The notes: generated by a model not told the origin, from the letters alone. 64,000 nt of DNA from Atriophallophorus winterbourni (GCA_013407085.1 JACCGJ010003207.1:1-64000), one strand, 5' to 3'; positions 10,570 to 21,947 are shown, numbered from the stretch's first letter. Translations and numbers: made by a program.

Positions 10570-11640
10570 TTACAGTTGGTTCCAAGGATGTCACAGCCGG
10601 GTTGGTAGTAAGAATGTGCCCCTATTATTTATAAAATGCTCTCAAGTGGAGTGCGTCTCAACTAGCCTGTGATAACCAAGTCCAACTCATGGCCTGCTCG
10701 GACGGCTTTCACAAGCTCGGTGGAACTGATTTACTGACATTAAAAGGGGTGAAAGCGTGTGACTGGCACCTTAAAACCAGTTTATTCCGGGTAGATAGAG
10801 CTCTCCAGCTACTAGCGTTAGCGGATTATCAAGGGAGCTCAAGTCTCGATTACGCTGATAATGTAGTTGTTTTTGGCGAAAATGCCGAAATTTGCAGTGT
10901 TTTCGACCGAATTTGTAGCGCTGTTGCGAAAGTCAGCTTCGAGATAAACGCATCATTAACCAAGCCATTTTTATATCGTTACACCAGGTGTCCAGCAACT
11001 GAAATTCCAGTGCTGTCCGATCGAATATGTTCCAGTCTTTAAATACTTCGATTTAAGTATGCTGCCAATGATCAGGCAAAAGATAAAGTTATGTTAAGGG
11101 TTGATCTCGCGTGCATTGGAAAGGCATCCTTTGGCGTAGGCCCGGGATCAGTATCCAAACTAAAATGTGTGCTTATAGAGCAGTGATCGGCCCTGTACTG
11201 CTTTATGGATGCGAGACGTGGCCGCTGAGGTTGCGGAAGTGTTCGAGCATTGGTGTTTTAGTGTAATCTTGGGGTTCCGATATACTGACCGAATTTTTAA
11301 CGCTGCCGTTCTGGCGAGATGCAACTGAATACATCCGCTTTCTATTCATATCCTACGGTGAAGTCTACACTGGTTCAGCTACGTCCTTAGGAAGACTGAC
11401 TCAGCGCTCACGATACTCGTCCTCGACCACAAACATGTTCGTACACGGCGACAAGACAGTCAAGTAAAGACCTGGCTTTCAACTGTGGAGGAGGATGTAG
11501 ACACCCTGGGACTGCACACAATCAAAGGTGTTTGCAGGTGGGAACGAGACTGAATTAAAATCTGCAACGATCTCGCCTTCAATCGACGCGCGTGGGCTAG
11601 CGTGATTCGAGACATCAATCAATCAGCCAAATAATTTTTC
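10570..11640 (+). mobile_element. LINE remnant with 5' region joined to RT end
   Basis: 10570-10810 resembles the 5' regions at 23430-23700 and 63690-63990 ('ggcctgctcg', 'ctcaaaaccag'-type blocks). It is followed by the end of an RT: LDYADNVVVFGENAEICSVF (about 10850-10905), RPCTALWMRDV, RWERD, LAFNRRAWASVIRDIN. This order (YADD-like, C-terminal Trp-rich region) is typical of RTE-like LINEs of flukes. The YADD box reads YADN. The RT N-terminal half is missing. Confidence 0.7.
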
Positions 11641-11659
11641 AAATTCAGCAAAGTCATTT

Positions 11660-11770
11660 TGGTAATTTTCATAAACTCAAATATGTGTGTGATGGAACTG
11701 CATGCAAATATGTATTTTTCGTTTAAACCTATGGGTTCAACCCAAGCTTATATGTGTAGCCACGGTATAC
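11660..11770 (+). repeat. HHR repeat family B fragment without ribozyme
   Basis: The stretch 'cgtttaaacctatgggttcaacccaagc' region, with the preceding 'gcatgcaaatatg', is the reverse complement of the family B flank at 31380-31460. The hammerhead core itself is absent here. A second fragment of the same family lies at about 12650-12790. Confidence 0.5.
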
Positions 11771-11789
11771 TGATACTTAATTGTCAGAC

Positions 11790-12640
11790 ACATAATCCCC
11801 AGTTTGATAACTTCTGAAGAATGCAGAATACGTTTAAATGAATTTATTTAGCAGGAGAGATATGCAATTGATTTTAAGAACATCAATCTTTCCGTAGTTG
11901 AGTATCGCTGAATTGCTCGAGATGTCCCGGCGCATATCTTAGCATACTTCTTCTTCTGTTTGATATGAATCCCAGCGCTTACTTGAAGAACTCAGACCGT
12001 ATGCTGTCGGAAATCCTTTCGCAAACCGTTAAGAAATGTCCACATGGTGAGATGTTGGAACATCAAACATTGCGTCACTTGGGAGGGACGGGAGAGTGCA
12101 AGTTGGGTCTTTCCTCCTTACACTGTTTTGATGCCTGTTGAGTGTCCGCGATATAGCACTTTTTGAGGTAATGCCATTAGAGTGCCTAATGGCAGACCGA
12201 ATGTGACCGAAGTTCGTGAAGCAGAGGGGGTTGCATTAATTTCTAACATTTCTTCTTTCATTTTAGCCAACGCATTCTTGGCCAAAACATTTTTCTTTGT
12301 TGCACTCGTGATTGTGAGCTGCGAAATTACGTACTATATCATCGTTAGATATAACTAATCTCGCTCTACACTTGTATGTGTGTGACAAATTTACTACATC
12401 TCCAATTAATATTGCCATTATTTGATTGTTTCTCGAACAAAAACTCGTTTCCCATGTAAATTAATGTCCTTCGACCTTTGCTACTTGTACCATATTCATG
12501 AGTTATTGCACATATTTAAATACCTTCCCTGGGGATTAAGTGTCTGAAGATCAAGTGTCTGACGATTAAGTGACCGAACACCGTATTCACATGTGAATGA
12601 ACAGTTTGGTCGTCAGCCATAGCCGACAGTGACATACAAG
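11790..12640. other. No gene seen
   Basis: No coding features recognised. A short imperfect tandem repeat of about 15 bp built around 'aagtgtctga' lies near 12535-12575. Confidence 0.45.
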
Positions 12641-12790
12641 TTCACGATTTGTTTAACATTTCTTCATTGTTTTGTGTGTGCTTGATGGAAATACATTCGA
12701 TTGAACAGGATGGTCATGTCAGCCTTACTCAACAGTGGCTCATATGCTCAAACCTTGTTCGACTGCTGCTCCTTTTTCAAATTGATCGAT
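12640..12790 (+). repeat. HHR repeat family B fragment
   Basis: Contains 'attgaacaggatggtc' and 'caacagtggct' blocks, matching 'attgagcaggttggtc' and 'caacagtggct' at 14789-14832. No hammerhead core is present. Confidence 0.5.
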
Positions 12791-13278
12791 TTCGTTTATT
12801 TGTGAAAAATACTCAAGTAAAAAGTCACACCGTAAAGCATTCTATTGTTTTAAAGATTCATTTCGAATATTGCCATTTTCATGATAAATCTGTAAGAGGT
12901 ACCACAACCAGTGAATTTAACCCTATAAAATTATTAAATTGGATTTAATGATAACTCAAATTTTCGGACCAAAGGAATAATAAAGTTGTCAGACTTAAAT
13001 TATATCTCTCTAACAAAACACGTTACAAATCTCACTTCTCCGTGTAAATGTCACCAACTTCCTGAAATGTATTTTCTTGAAAAGCCGTGAAAAGTTCAAT
13101 AAGTTTAATTAACCGATTATCCATAATTTTGAAACGTTACAATCTGAAATGATGTAGAAAAAATACATGTTTCACACATTGTTTTGTTTCAGATCACCTC
13201 ATGGTTAGAGAGTTCAATGCAAAGTTAATGGTCTTGACCGTCATGCGGTAAAAAAAACATGTCTTATAACAGCGCACT

Positions 13279-13332
13279 TCAGCCAGAAACAAGAGCTAAC
13301 ATGAGACGCCGATAATCTCCAGTTGTATCGTC
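13279..13332 (-). CDS. Annexin exon 6: C-terminus and stop
   Basis: Acceptor TTTCAG|GAC. Encodes DDTTGDYRRLMLALVSG followed by TGA (13281-13279). This is the standard annexin C-terminus (GDTSGDYRK..L in vertebrates). The intron upstream is 111 nt. Confidence 0.95.
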   Translation of the reverse strand, partial: DDTTGDYRRLMLALVSG

Positions 13333-16300
13333 CTGAAAAGAAAACATGGAAAAATAATCAATAAATGAACGCGTCATCAACGAGTAAGTGATCAGTAAAC
13401 TCATCATCATACAAAAAAGAAAACGAACAAATTAGCCACTTACCGAAATCCACGATTCCAGTGTCTTTCCTTGGGCGATTTGAAATTCTTTCTTAATCAA
13501 TTCCATATCGATTTCGCATCGAGAAACAACCAATCGGATGAGAGTTCTATCCTTGGTGCCCAATCCTTTCATGGATTTCATTAACATGTAGGCGAAGTAT
13601 TTCTGTTTATTGCGGATGCACCGTACTGTCGAATGAGGGGGAACCGTGATAAATGAAAGTGCGATTTGACGTTAAATTTAAGGTAATCGATTTGCACGGG
13701 GAACATCATAATTCACGTAAAAAGGTAATAATTTCGCACCGTTACTTATCGACGAGGAAGTTTATTCGTATAATATTGTGAAGGTACGAAGTGCCTTAGC
13801 GATGAGCGCTAATCCTGAGCTTCCGAATGTTATGTAGTACTCTACCCTCCGAGTCAACACAAAAGTTAGAATCGCAGTGAAGATCGACGACGACAATTGC
13901 GAACTCGTGATATTTCGGGTTTCGGCTTGATTGCAGGGTTAGAGCGACAACATCTTCGTAAGTTCGTGAAGATGGACGACGTCAGCCGTAATCGAACGAT
14001 ATGCAATTCGACAATGTCGACCAACGAGCCATGCGTGGTTAGGGCTTGAATTGTACCGGTTGGCACGAAATCGACCGACAAATCAGATCGAAATGACAAC
14101 CGCGACAGACACGTTCATGATCACCGTTGTGATTGTTTGTTTGTCTATATAAGATATTCTCACTGAACCTAACCCTACTGTCTCCACCTGATGACGGCAA
14201 ACAGCCAGAAACCGGTAGTGGTGTGTAAGGGATGGGGATGTGAGCACCACAATACATTGGTGTGTTTTGTTATTTGTCTTGTGCGTAATAAACTCCTTGT
14301 CTTCGCTTGTGTTCTTGGATTCGAGGGTGAACGCGGTTAGTGTTGACCTCAGTGATGAATAAAGACACATTCAATGTGCGTGTGTGCAACTCGGGTGGGG
14401 ACGTTGTTAAAATATTGTACCGATGACGTGAATGTTGCGATGTGTGCCACCAGCCGTGTTGACCTGAGATGACCCGACGCAATCATTTCCGTCTGCTCAC
14501 TCGCTACAATATGTTTATCGTACGAATATACGGAAACAGTAATTAGATTTTCAATGTGATGTGTTGCTCACATCTCCGAACTTAGATTTGCTCAAAAAAT
14601 CAATAGTTACTTTCGAATTAGTAAGAATAAAAATCCGTATTTGCATGCATCACACACACACACACACCACGACCGGTTTCGTGCTGTTTGTACTCATCCG
14701 GTAAGGACAGAACGATCATGATTCGGATTCATTGAAATCGTTGTCATGGTTTTAAGACCATTTAAATGTGTGTGAGCACATGTGTGATTGAGCAGGTTGG
14801 TCGTGCCAACTTTATGCAACAGTGGCTTACAACTGCCGGTTGAGTAAATGTATATTTATTTGTATGTATCATTCAAAATCTCTTAGAAAATTTATAACTA
14901 GACGATTTGGTGTGTGTGTAGTGAAATAGTGGTGTTAGTGAAGTATTCGTTAAATTATGAGTGATGTTTAAATAGTTCAGAATTGATAAATGAAATGAGA
15001 TTGTGTACAATACCAAAAACTTATATTATATATCATTTATCGACATTTTCTTTCATCGATATTTGCTAAAACCAACTTGAAATGTCATTTGGGTTCAAGT
15101 AGTTTACCCCGTTTTTCGGAATCATGAATTCTGGTGAGACTGGGCATTACACTACCTTGAGCGAATCATGTGATGACGAACTAGGAGGCATGCTTCTTGT
15201 TCCTTTTTATTTTGTTTCCAGACAGTTAGGTGCTTCAGTATCTGCCAATGACAGTCGTAGAGAAAGTTTCCGTTTTACCGTCCGACTTGTAAAACTATAA
15301 GTATTCTGTGCAGGAGTCTCCATTTGTGCGGCCTTTGAATCGAATATGCTATTTTTTATATGTTTTTATGATATTCATCAACCATGTTGCATTTCCAAAT
15401 TTTTGGCAGGTTTCTATGTAAACAATGGACATTCTACACCCCACAAGCGTTCAATGCTGTTGCACTTTTAAATGTTGAACCATGAAGGCTTTGTTGCGAC
15501 ACTCGTATGAACGTCATCAAATGAACACTGAATCAACGTGATGTGAACATCGCTGAACTTTTGTCTAATCGATGTATTGCGATCTCGCTGATAGACGAAA
15601 TCAAATCTGTTACGGGTTTGAAGGAGAGCCTGACGATTAAAATCTTTCCATACAAACATAGCGGGGATCGTTGTCCAGAAAATCGTGTGGTTAAACTAAT
15701 CATATTCGCTTAAAATAGTATAAAGAAAGGAAGGTATTTTATCTTCTGATTCTCATTGACACTGATGCTAGTTTTCCTGTAAGAATAACGAACTTATTGT
15801 AGATTGGGGGAATTCAACCGAGAAAAAGTTGAATTGCATTTAATTCAACATCAAGACTGATAATGTCAAAAGCGAGTTGAACCTGATTTTTGCACCATGT
15901 TGTATTGGGAATCACCTTTACCGTAAAAACATCATAGATTCTCTTTAGGTGAAGAACGTTCAAGATCCGTTTGTTTTTAGAGTGAATTTCAATCGTTTAG
16001 CGTAAGAAAGTGTAAGATACTTCTCTCTAGACACGAGATTTAAATCAATCTTGTTGATATAACTAACAAACTACCTAGTAGTCTTTTGTTTGAAATACGA
16101 AAACGCTGACTTGGATGTGATAAGCTAAGCATTTTTTACCGAGTATAACTGGATCGAAAACAACCATCCTTTGATCACAGGACGAATTTAAAAAAAATCA
16201 ATTTCATGTGATTTTTGCGAAACGCTTCGATGACGCAATTAGCACTAATCAAAAGAAATCAATGGATGATAAAACAGCTGTTTGATGAACCTTTGAAATG

Positions 16301-19300
16301 ATGTTGGGTAGGTTTGTAACAAAAATTCGATCGATTCGCGTTTATGCACGGCGGATGATTTTTCGCCCGATAATAACGACACAGTTTATTCTGAACCAAG
16401 GATATATGGAGAATGAACTTGCAATGTGATTAGGCATATTGTGACAAGTTAGTTCCTAAGGTAGGTTAAACCACTTAGTGATTTTGAGTTTGGTTTGAGG
16501 ACAGACTATCAATAGAATTGGTAACGGTGGCGCAGGTGAGGTTGTGGTGATATGCACCAATAACGCAAAAGTAACAGGCGATTAATAGTACTTTTATAAG
16601 GTAAAGTATATCAATTGTTTTACTCATTGTCAAGAAAGTGGCAAGTAAGCACTGACAGCACGTGGGCTGTGTCGTAATTGAATTTTAAAACCGAGAAAAC
16701 ATAGTCTAGATTAAGTTGGATGAATTAGTGATCGAAAAAATTTATCACCCTTAGGAATATCATGATGATATTGTTTTTCGGGAAACATGTACAATCCGTT
16801 GATAGCAGAACGTTGCTGGTGGATTGCATGATCCCTATCTAATTCAAACAACAAATATGCGCATGCTGTCCCGTTCTCAGTTTACGATAATAAGTTTGCG
16901 ATATTGAATTTTGTATGTGTGAATGTAACAAAATGAGTGAATGCCGACTGACCACACTCGACATGTCGTCAAGTCAGATCCGGTACAAAGGTCGAGACGT
17001 CGCGTTGTTTCTATGTCCAGCGCGGCCTACGCTCAAAAGTTGCCGTAATCAAGAAATTAACACTGCCCTGTCGACCAAATTGTGATTTTGTTAAGCCTCT
17101 CACCGAATCATATGTGAAGGCTGGTAGAGGAGACGTAGGTTTGCACACAAAACTACTCGCCAGCCATCTCGAAGGGCATTTTTGGCGATACCAGTGTTGT
17201 GAAAACCATAACCACGGCTTTAGCAGTATCGTTTTCCGCTTTTTTTGAAATCTGTTGCGGTTTACACTTTGAACCTAGATTACTTTTTCAAATCATGTGC
17301 TATGTGAATGTTCTTACTGACTCTCTTGAGTTTATATGCTTTTATTCCATATACTGAATCATCTCCGGATTTGTTTTACGCTGATTGCTTTATCGACCTT
17401 TAAAAATGGTAAGTACTACGTTCTGAATATTCCATTCTTCAAGTCCAGTAAAAAACATATTGATTAGATTTTATTTACTGTTATGTCTATTTTCGAATCT
17501 ACGGGCCTCGTTATCACACACTAACAGTAATTGAACAATCAAATAAGATAATCTAAGCCTGTAACCATTTGGGAGTTCTATATGGGTTGACAGAACTCTA
17601 GCTAGAACAATGACGTTGTTTCAATCATCACAGTAAATCACTGAGATCCACGGCGAAATCAACGTTTGACTTTTGACCATCACAGTGAGACGCATTAGGT
17701 CCAATCTTACTGCAACTGACTATTTGTAATGACAAGCCCTTGTGCAGTTCAATTTCGGGAGTTACGAGTGCCACAATGCACTTGTCGTAATTCATTTGTT
17801 ATAGTCTTTTCGCGTTGTGCGATTGGATTAATTTTGACCTCCGATATTTTTGGATATAACTTTCTTGGTTTTCATCCGATCGGTTTGATTTTTGGATATC
17901 TATCTGAAAGCTTGCTACGTCGGATCTATTCATACAAGAATCATCCATTTGCGACGTGTCGTTCTTTGTGTACGTCAACCGTGGATTTTTCTACAGTTTG
18001 TTCGTTATTTGAATCGCTTTTGTGTTTCTGCTGTTCGATTACCCCATCGGTGTTTATCTCCTGCTGCTAGATTACATTTCGTGACGTGTTATTATGAATA
18101 GATGTGTTACGATTCCACTAAAGAATTCGTTTGTATTCATTACACAGATGAATTTAGCAATGTTCTACTGCCTACACTAAATGTTGAATTCCGTTTCAAT
18201 ACAATTCACTGAAAACCATCTATGTGTTCGTGTGATGCATCAGATAAACAAAAAAAACGTTTTCATACAACCGATTGCTCAAAATGATCTGGAAATGCCC
18301 TTGAAAGTATTTGATGAACTCACCGATAGCTAGCATTGATTTTAATAGATCTCCACTCATTTCCGACTTCAATGCCTTTTCGATATCGTTCTTGCTGATC
18401 GTGGCGTACTCTTCGAACACCGCACGCAGGTGAGCAAACGACTTTGCGGCGAGTATCTTGTTGAACCTAATCGAAAATTTAAATAATGAATCGCGATCAG
18501 ATGAGTCGGAATAATACGATTCTGCTGGTCGCATCAATGACCTACGTCGACTCATCCGTGCCAAGTCGCTTTTCTCCGGCTCGGTAAAGTTCCTCGGCGT
18601 CGCGCCTTGCTTGGTGACGATCCACCTTAAGACTTTCGTCGCGATTGGCTTGAAGCAGACTGACCAGGATGCGTTTGAAGTGACGTGATGTGTCACTAAT
18701 GACATCTTTCTCCAGGTTACGACCAGGGTACACTAGATTATAGAGACAGTTTAAATACATGTCAAAGTATTTCTAAGATTTTATGGGTATGTTTACTTTT
18801 GCAGTATATATTGAATCCGACCTCGGGCCCATGATATTTAGAATCACAATGCTTAATTTCCAACTGTGAATGGGTCAACAAGCCATTTGATTTCCATGTA
18901 CGTTTTGTAAGATTAATCTCATATTCTTAGAAATTAAATTGAAGAGGATTTATGACTGGTTTGAGTAAAAGCAGGCAAGAACTCTGTGGCTATAGTCAGT
19001 AGTCTCGGTTGAATGTGAAAATAAATGTTTAAACATGAAGAAGTTTCCAAAGTGATGTGTTGCTCACATCCCCCGAAATTACACACCACTACCGGTTTCT
19101 GGCTGTTTGCCGTCATCAGGTGGAGACAGTAAGATTAGGTTCAGTGAGCCTTGAAACAGTGAATAAATGGTAAACAAGGTAATACTTGAATGCCACTGTT
19201 GCATATGGTTCGTACAACGAACCACGATGTTCAAACACAGAATCACATAGTTATTCGTGGTCAAGCACTCAAGGCGCTTATGGATTACCAAAGTGATGTG

Positions 19301-21801
19301 TTGCTCACATACCCCGAAATTACACACCACTACTGGTTTCTGGCTGGTTGCCGTCATCAGGTGGAGACAGTAAGATGGGGTTCAGTAAACCTTGAAGTGA
19401 AGAAGTTTCAATGTTATTATATTCTGTATAAATTAAATTAAATTTAAAATCGAATAGAAGATTTTAGCATACGGACGTAATGAATATCTTACTGCAAGAC
19501 AGTGAAACTAATAATACTCATAAAATATGAATACTATCCATGTTGCACAACCGGGGATAAACTTGTTAAAACGTTCCCGTTTTGTCAACAAAAACACCTG
19601 ATTAGAGCGAATCATATCCCTCCCGGTATTTCACATCAATGTTCTACATTACATACAATACACAAATAAAATATGGATATGATTAATATCAAACACACCG
19701 AAAGTCAATAATGCACGGTTGCTACGGACGCCTTGGTAAAACCTGAGAGTGCGTTTTCAAGCGTTTTCAAGGTCTCTTACAACGTGTCAAAAAGACCTAG
19801 CTGGAGCATTTTGAGGACAGCTAAGTCTATACCCACCTCAATCATTCGACCAAACTTAATCGTCCATTGTCCTGATCACTAAATACTGAATAAGTTCGAG
19901 TAACATTACGTGATTCGAGTTCGATGTAATTTATGTATTTTAGAGTCTTTATATGAAATATCGAAATGTACGTCCTCTAATTGTTTTATAAAGCATATTG
20001 TTGATGATGCACAGATAGCATTGATGTGATGGTTTGCTTGTGCATACTAAATGAAAAACCATTGAAACAAAATATACATTTGCATGCTTTTCCGTCATAC
20101 ACACCCCACGACCGGTTTCGTGCTCTTTGCACTCATCAGGTATTTTGAAGGATCATTTTTTTACTGAGTATTTAAAACAAGACATTAATTCTTCAACGTG
20201 CCTTAAATGAACATAGCTCTTTGTCTTGTAACAATCGAGTCTAACTTGGCATCAACACGATATCTAGTAACGTTACTGTTTATCGCTATATTGATTTCAT
20301 TTTGTATATTCTGATGGTGGTGAAAGCGACAAGTCTATATACACTCGATATGCTTTCGATTTGCTGTACTTATGGGCATCACAATGAATGGCTCGCAGCC
20401 TTATACATTAGAACGGCCGTCATCTTCGTGTTTGACTTAAAAGTAGCAAACAGGTTAAAATTAGATACCGCTGAACAATTTGACAAAGGATTATATTGGC
20501 GAAAATTGAACACTCACTCCTTGCATAAGCCTCCTTGATCGCTTTGATCTGCGCGTTTGTTCTGCTGCATAGGATCTCGATCAGAGCATCTTCATCCGTT
20601 CCGGCACCTTTGACCGACTTCCGTAGTTGCATCGCGTCAAAATCAGTCAGCGTGTAACACAAGGCTTCAACTGCCTCGCCAAAATGACCGCTGAGTTCCG
20701 ATCTGAATTCTTTGATCAAATCTTTCCCGTACATCGTTTTAAATTGTGTAACAAGTTTGGCCCGTTGGTCAGCCGTCCTGTGACCCATGATGTCAATGAT
20801 CGTTTTTTCGTCTGTTCCTAAACCTTTCATCGCCTTCCTCAGACGTTCGCAATCTTGGCTCGGATCAAAGTTCGGATAGGGCTTCAACGTAGGGGCATAC
20901 TGAAATGTTAGTAATATAGACTGGTTAGAAAAGACACGAAGTAGCGGATAGGTAACTTTGTAATAATAACGCTATCGTTTGCCATGCCACGGATGTAAAG
21001 CAAATTAGCTGATTGGACATCACGTGATTTCGCGCACGTCCCAAATGTTGGTCAGCGGATGTTATCGACCACTATGGTTCGATTTACTAGAACACGTTAA
21101 CAGACAAGGTGGTGTGCCACCGTAGCTACACATGATTAAGCAGCGGAAACGGATCGTCGACCACTTAATCTGTGGTGAATAGGAACTGAATTTGCACCAG
21201 AAATTCGTCTACATGGTTAAGATAACCTTTCTACAATTTTGAATCAACTTACAATGTCCCCATGTAGACTTGGTTCTTGGAATCCCATCGCTTGATTTTT
21301 TGACAAAGATTGATCATTCTGTTGTCCTATGCAAGCCCCGTATGGTTCCGTCATTCCACCTATAGGTGTAGCTCCAGGACCCATGGGATTTGAAGAATAT
21401 GCGCCAGCGCATGGATCAGGCATACCCATTACGGCGGACGTAAGATTTCCAGCAAGCGATGGTGGGCACGGTTGAGGGACGGTGGATCCTGTTTGGAAAC
21501 CGGTGGGATATGGGTCTGTCGATGGATATACGGATGCAGGTGCTGGTTGGGAATATGGAAGGTCACCAGGTTGGTTATAACCAGACCCCATGACACCGTA
21601 CCCCATATTGTACTCTGGTTGTGTTGGGGGTGGAAACCCATAGGGATCTGTTGTTCCTATTCCTGGGTAAGGAGCGGGAACTGAATTATCGGGGAATCCG
21701 CTCCCTGGCTGTGGGAATCCACCCATAGCTCCTGGGTATGCCGACTGGCCCTGAGGTGGACCACTTAAATTCCAAGCCGATAGATCTTCGTTTGGATACA
21801 T
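13279..21801 (-). CDS. Annexin (A7/A11-like), six coding exons
   Basis: Calcium-dependent phospholipid-binding protein of the annexin family, expected to act at membranes. Exons: 21801-21253, 20899-20518, 18732-18546, 18466-18324, 13625-13444, 13332-13279. All junctions are GT-AG and phases agree, giving about 498 aa: a 183-aa Pro/Gly/Tyr-rich N-terminal region followed by a 315-aa core of four annexin repeats. Type-II calcium loops are visible: KGLGTDE (repeat 1), KGAGTDE (repeat 2), KRLGTDE (repeat 3, Arg in place of the first Gly) and KGLGTKD (repeat 4). The acidic caps SELSG, VISDTS, SEMSG and SDDTTGDYRR are also present. The N-terminal composition and length match annexins A7/A11; that assignment is by composition only. 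Start chosen at ATG 21801 (MYPNED); an in-frame ATG lies 63 bp upstream. No disabling change seen. Large introns contain HHR repeats. Confidence 0.93.
13444..13625 (-). CDS. Annexin exon 5: repeat 4
   Basis: Acceptor CGACAG|TA, donor TCG|GTAAGT (phase 0). Encodes RCIRNKQKYFAYMLMKSMKG, LGTKDRTLIRLVVSRCEIDM and EFQIAQGKTLESWIS, matching the fourth annexin repeat. The upstream intron is about 4.7 kb. Confidence 0.95.
14140..14268 (+). repeat. HHR repeat family A fragment in annexin intron 5
   Basis: Partial unit with the ribozyme on the plus strand, antisense to the annexin. It carries the hammerhead motif and the 'gatggggatgtgagcaccac' flank that also precedes the 4.9-kb copies in reverse complement. 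The rest of the unit is missing. Confidence 0.75.
14173..14230 (+). ncRNA. Hammerhead ribozyme motif, family A (antisense to annexin)
   Basis: Inner stem CCAC/GTGG, internal loop, outer pairs between CTAC and GTAAG-type strands, core CTGATGA, GGC-AAACA-GCC stem II, GAAA, ACCGGT and GUA cleavage site. It has the same C x A at 10.1/11.1 as other family A copies. Confidence 0.75.
14640..14850 (-). repeat. HHR repeat family B, with inverted partial second unit
   Basis: A minus-strand hammerhead motif (14663-14706) sits beside a (CA)n run at 14650-14666. From about 14750 the flank continues in the opposite orientation: 'gattgagcaggttggtcgtg' at 14788-14807 is the reverse complement of the unit order seen at 31540-31560. 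Two units therefore meet tail to tail. It lies within annexin intron 5. Confidence 0.65.
14663..14706 (-). ncRNA. Hammerhead motif, family B, one core change
   Basis: Minus strand: core reads CGGATGA (T to G at the second position of CTGATGA), then stem II G-TAC with loop AAACA closing to GCA-C, GAAA, ACCGGT, cleavage site GTC, and stem I GTGG. The single substitution at the U4 position would strongly reduce cleavage. It is in the sense of the annexin gene. Confidence 0.7.
14851..18323. other. Remainder of annexin intron 5, nothing recognised
   Basis: AT-rich intronic DNA. Open frames at 15.5, 17.7 and 18.0 kb show no family features, and no LINE motifs were found. Confidence 0.5.
18324..18466 (-). 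CDS. Annexin exon 4: rest of repeat 3
   Basis: Acceptor GATTAG|G, donor ATCG|GTGAGT. Encodes TFNKILAAKSFAHLRAVFEE and a SEMSGDLLKSMLAI end, the canonical third annexin repeat with its acidic cap. Phase 1 at the 3' end joins with TA of the next exon to make Val. Confidence 0.93.
18546..18732 (-). CDS. Annexin exon 3: end of repeat 2, start of repeat 3
   Basis: Acceptor ATCTAG|TG, donor AC|GTAGGT. Continues with M-YPGRNLEKDVISDTSRHF, the linker LLQANRDESL, and the opening of repeat 3, GEKRLGTDES. The intron downstream is only 79 nt (18467-18545); the intron upstream (18733-20517) holds a tandem family A repeat and the intact family B ribozyme. Confidence 0.93.
19079..19133 (-). ncRNA. Hammerhead ribozyme motif, family A (sense in annexin intron)
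   Basis: Outer stem of four pairs (TTAC/GTAA), inner stem CCAC/GTGG, core CTGATGA, stem II GGC-AAACA-GCC, GAAA, ACCGGT and GUA cleavage site. C x A at 10.1/11.1. Confidence 0.8.
19320..19374 (-). ncRNA. Hammerhead motif, family A, second of the tandem pair
   Basis: Core CTGATGA and GAAA are intact. The stem II loop reads AACCA instead of AAACA, and the stem III palindrome is changed to ACCAGT, which breaks its self-complementarity. Pairing with the intact ACCGGT of the neighbouring unit would contain a mismatch. Confidence 0.75.
20095..20150 (-). ncRNA. Intact-core hammerhead ribozyme, family B (annexin intron 2)
   Basis: The best core in the window, on the minus strand. CTGATGA is at 20139-20133. 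A four-pair stem II, GTGC (20132-20129) with GCAC (20123-20120), has loop AAAGA and the canonical G-C at 10.1/11.1. GAAA is at 20119-20116 and the palindrome ACCGGT at 20116-20111. Canonical cleavage site GTC ends at C20110, and stem I begins GTGG. Stem I pairing on the 5' side is short (CAT-type, about three pairs). It lies in the sense of the annexin gene, inside the intron between exons 2 and 3. Flanking 'tttgcatgc' and 'cacaccccacg' blocks link it to the other family B copies. Confidence 0.85.
20518..20899 (-). CDS. Annexin exon 2: repeat 1 and most of repeat 2
   Basis: Acceptor TTTCAG|TAT, donor A|GTGAGT (phase 1). Encodes YAPTLKPYPNFDPSQDCERL onward: repeat 1 with KGLGTDEKTI and ELSGHFGEAVEAL, then repeat 2 with KGAGTDEDALIEILCSR ending ...IKEAYAR. 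127 codons plus one base, with no stops. Both calcium loops are intact by sequence. Confidence 0.95.
21253..21801 (-). CDS. Annexin exon 1: Pro/Gly/Tyr-rich N-terminal region
   Basis: Encodes about 183 residues rich in P, G, Y and S (for example YPGAMGGFPQPGSGFP and YPGIGTTDPYGFPPP), low in charge, as in the disordered N-termini of annexins A7 and A11 that drive self-association. It ends ...LHGDI at donor ATT|GTAAGT (phase 0). An in-frame CAG|GGC acceptor-like site at 21751/21750 could allow splicing from the exon at 21948-22052, replacing the first 17 residues. Confidence 0.85.
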
Positions 21802-21947
21802 CGGAGGTAAATTGGTAAAATGTAACACACCCAGATGAGCGGATATTAATACGCTTGATTGCATAACGCTGATTGGTTAAAAAGTGTTACGAGGTGACCA
21901 ATCACAAATCAGTTAACGTATGATTGATTTTTCTGAAGCAAACAAAC

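Larger units (their letters stand above)
19050..19400 (-). repeat. HHR repeat family A, tandem pair in annexin intron
   Basis: Two cores in direct tandem, with equivalent TTAC positions 19079-19082 and 19320-19323 (241 bp apart). Both are on the minus strand and so in the annexin transcript's sense. The full spacer contains the perfect hairpin GGTTCGT (19207-19213) with ACGAACC (19217-19223). A head-to-tail pair of this kind is what would be needed for dimeric cleavage and release of a unit-length RNA. Confidence 0.82.

Noticed and set aside
14650..14668. Whether the (CA)n run is part of the family B ribozyme
   Set aside because: It overlaps the stem I flank in this copy only; other copies have 'cacacccc', so it is a local expansion.
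17729..18070. 113-codon frame starting MTSPCAVQFREL
   Set aside because: Cys/Ser/Phe-rich, inside an annexin intron on the opposite strand, with no conserved features.
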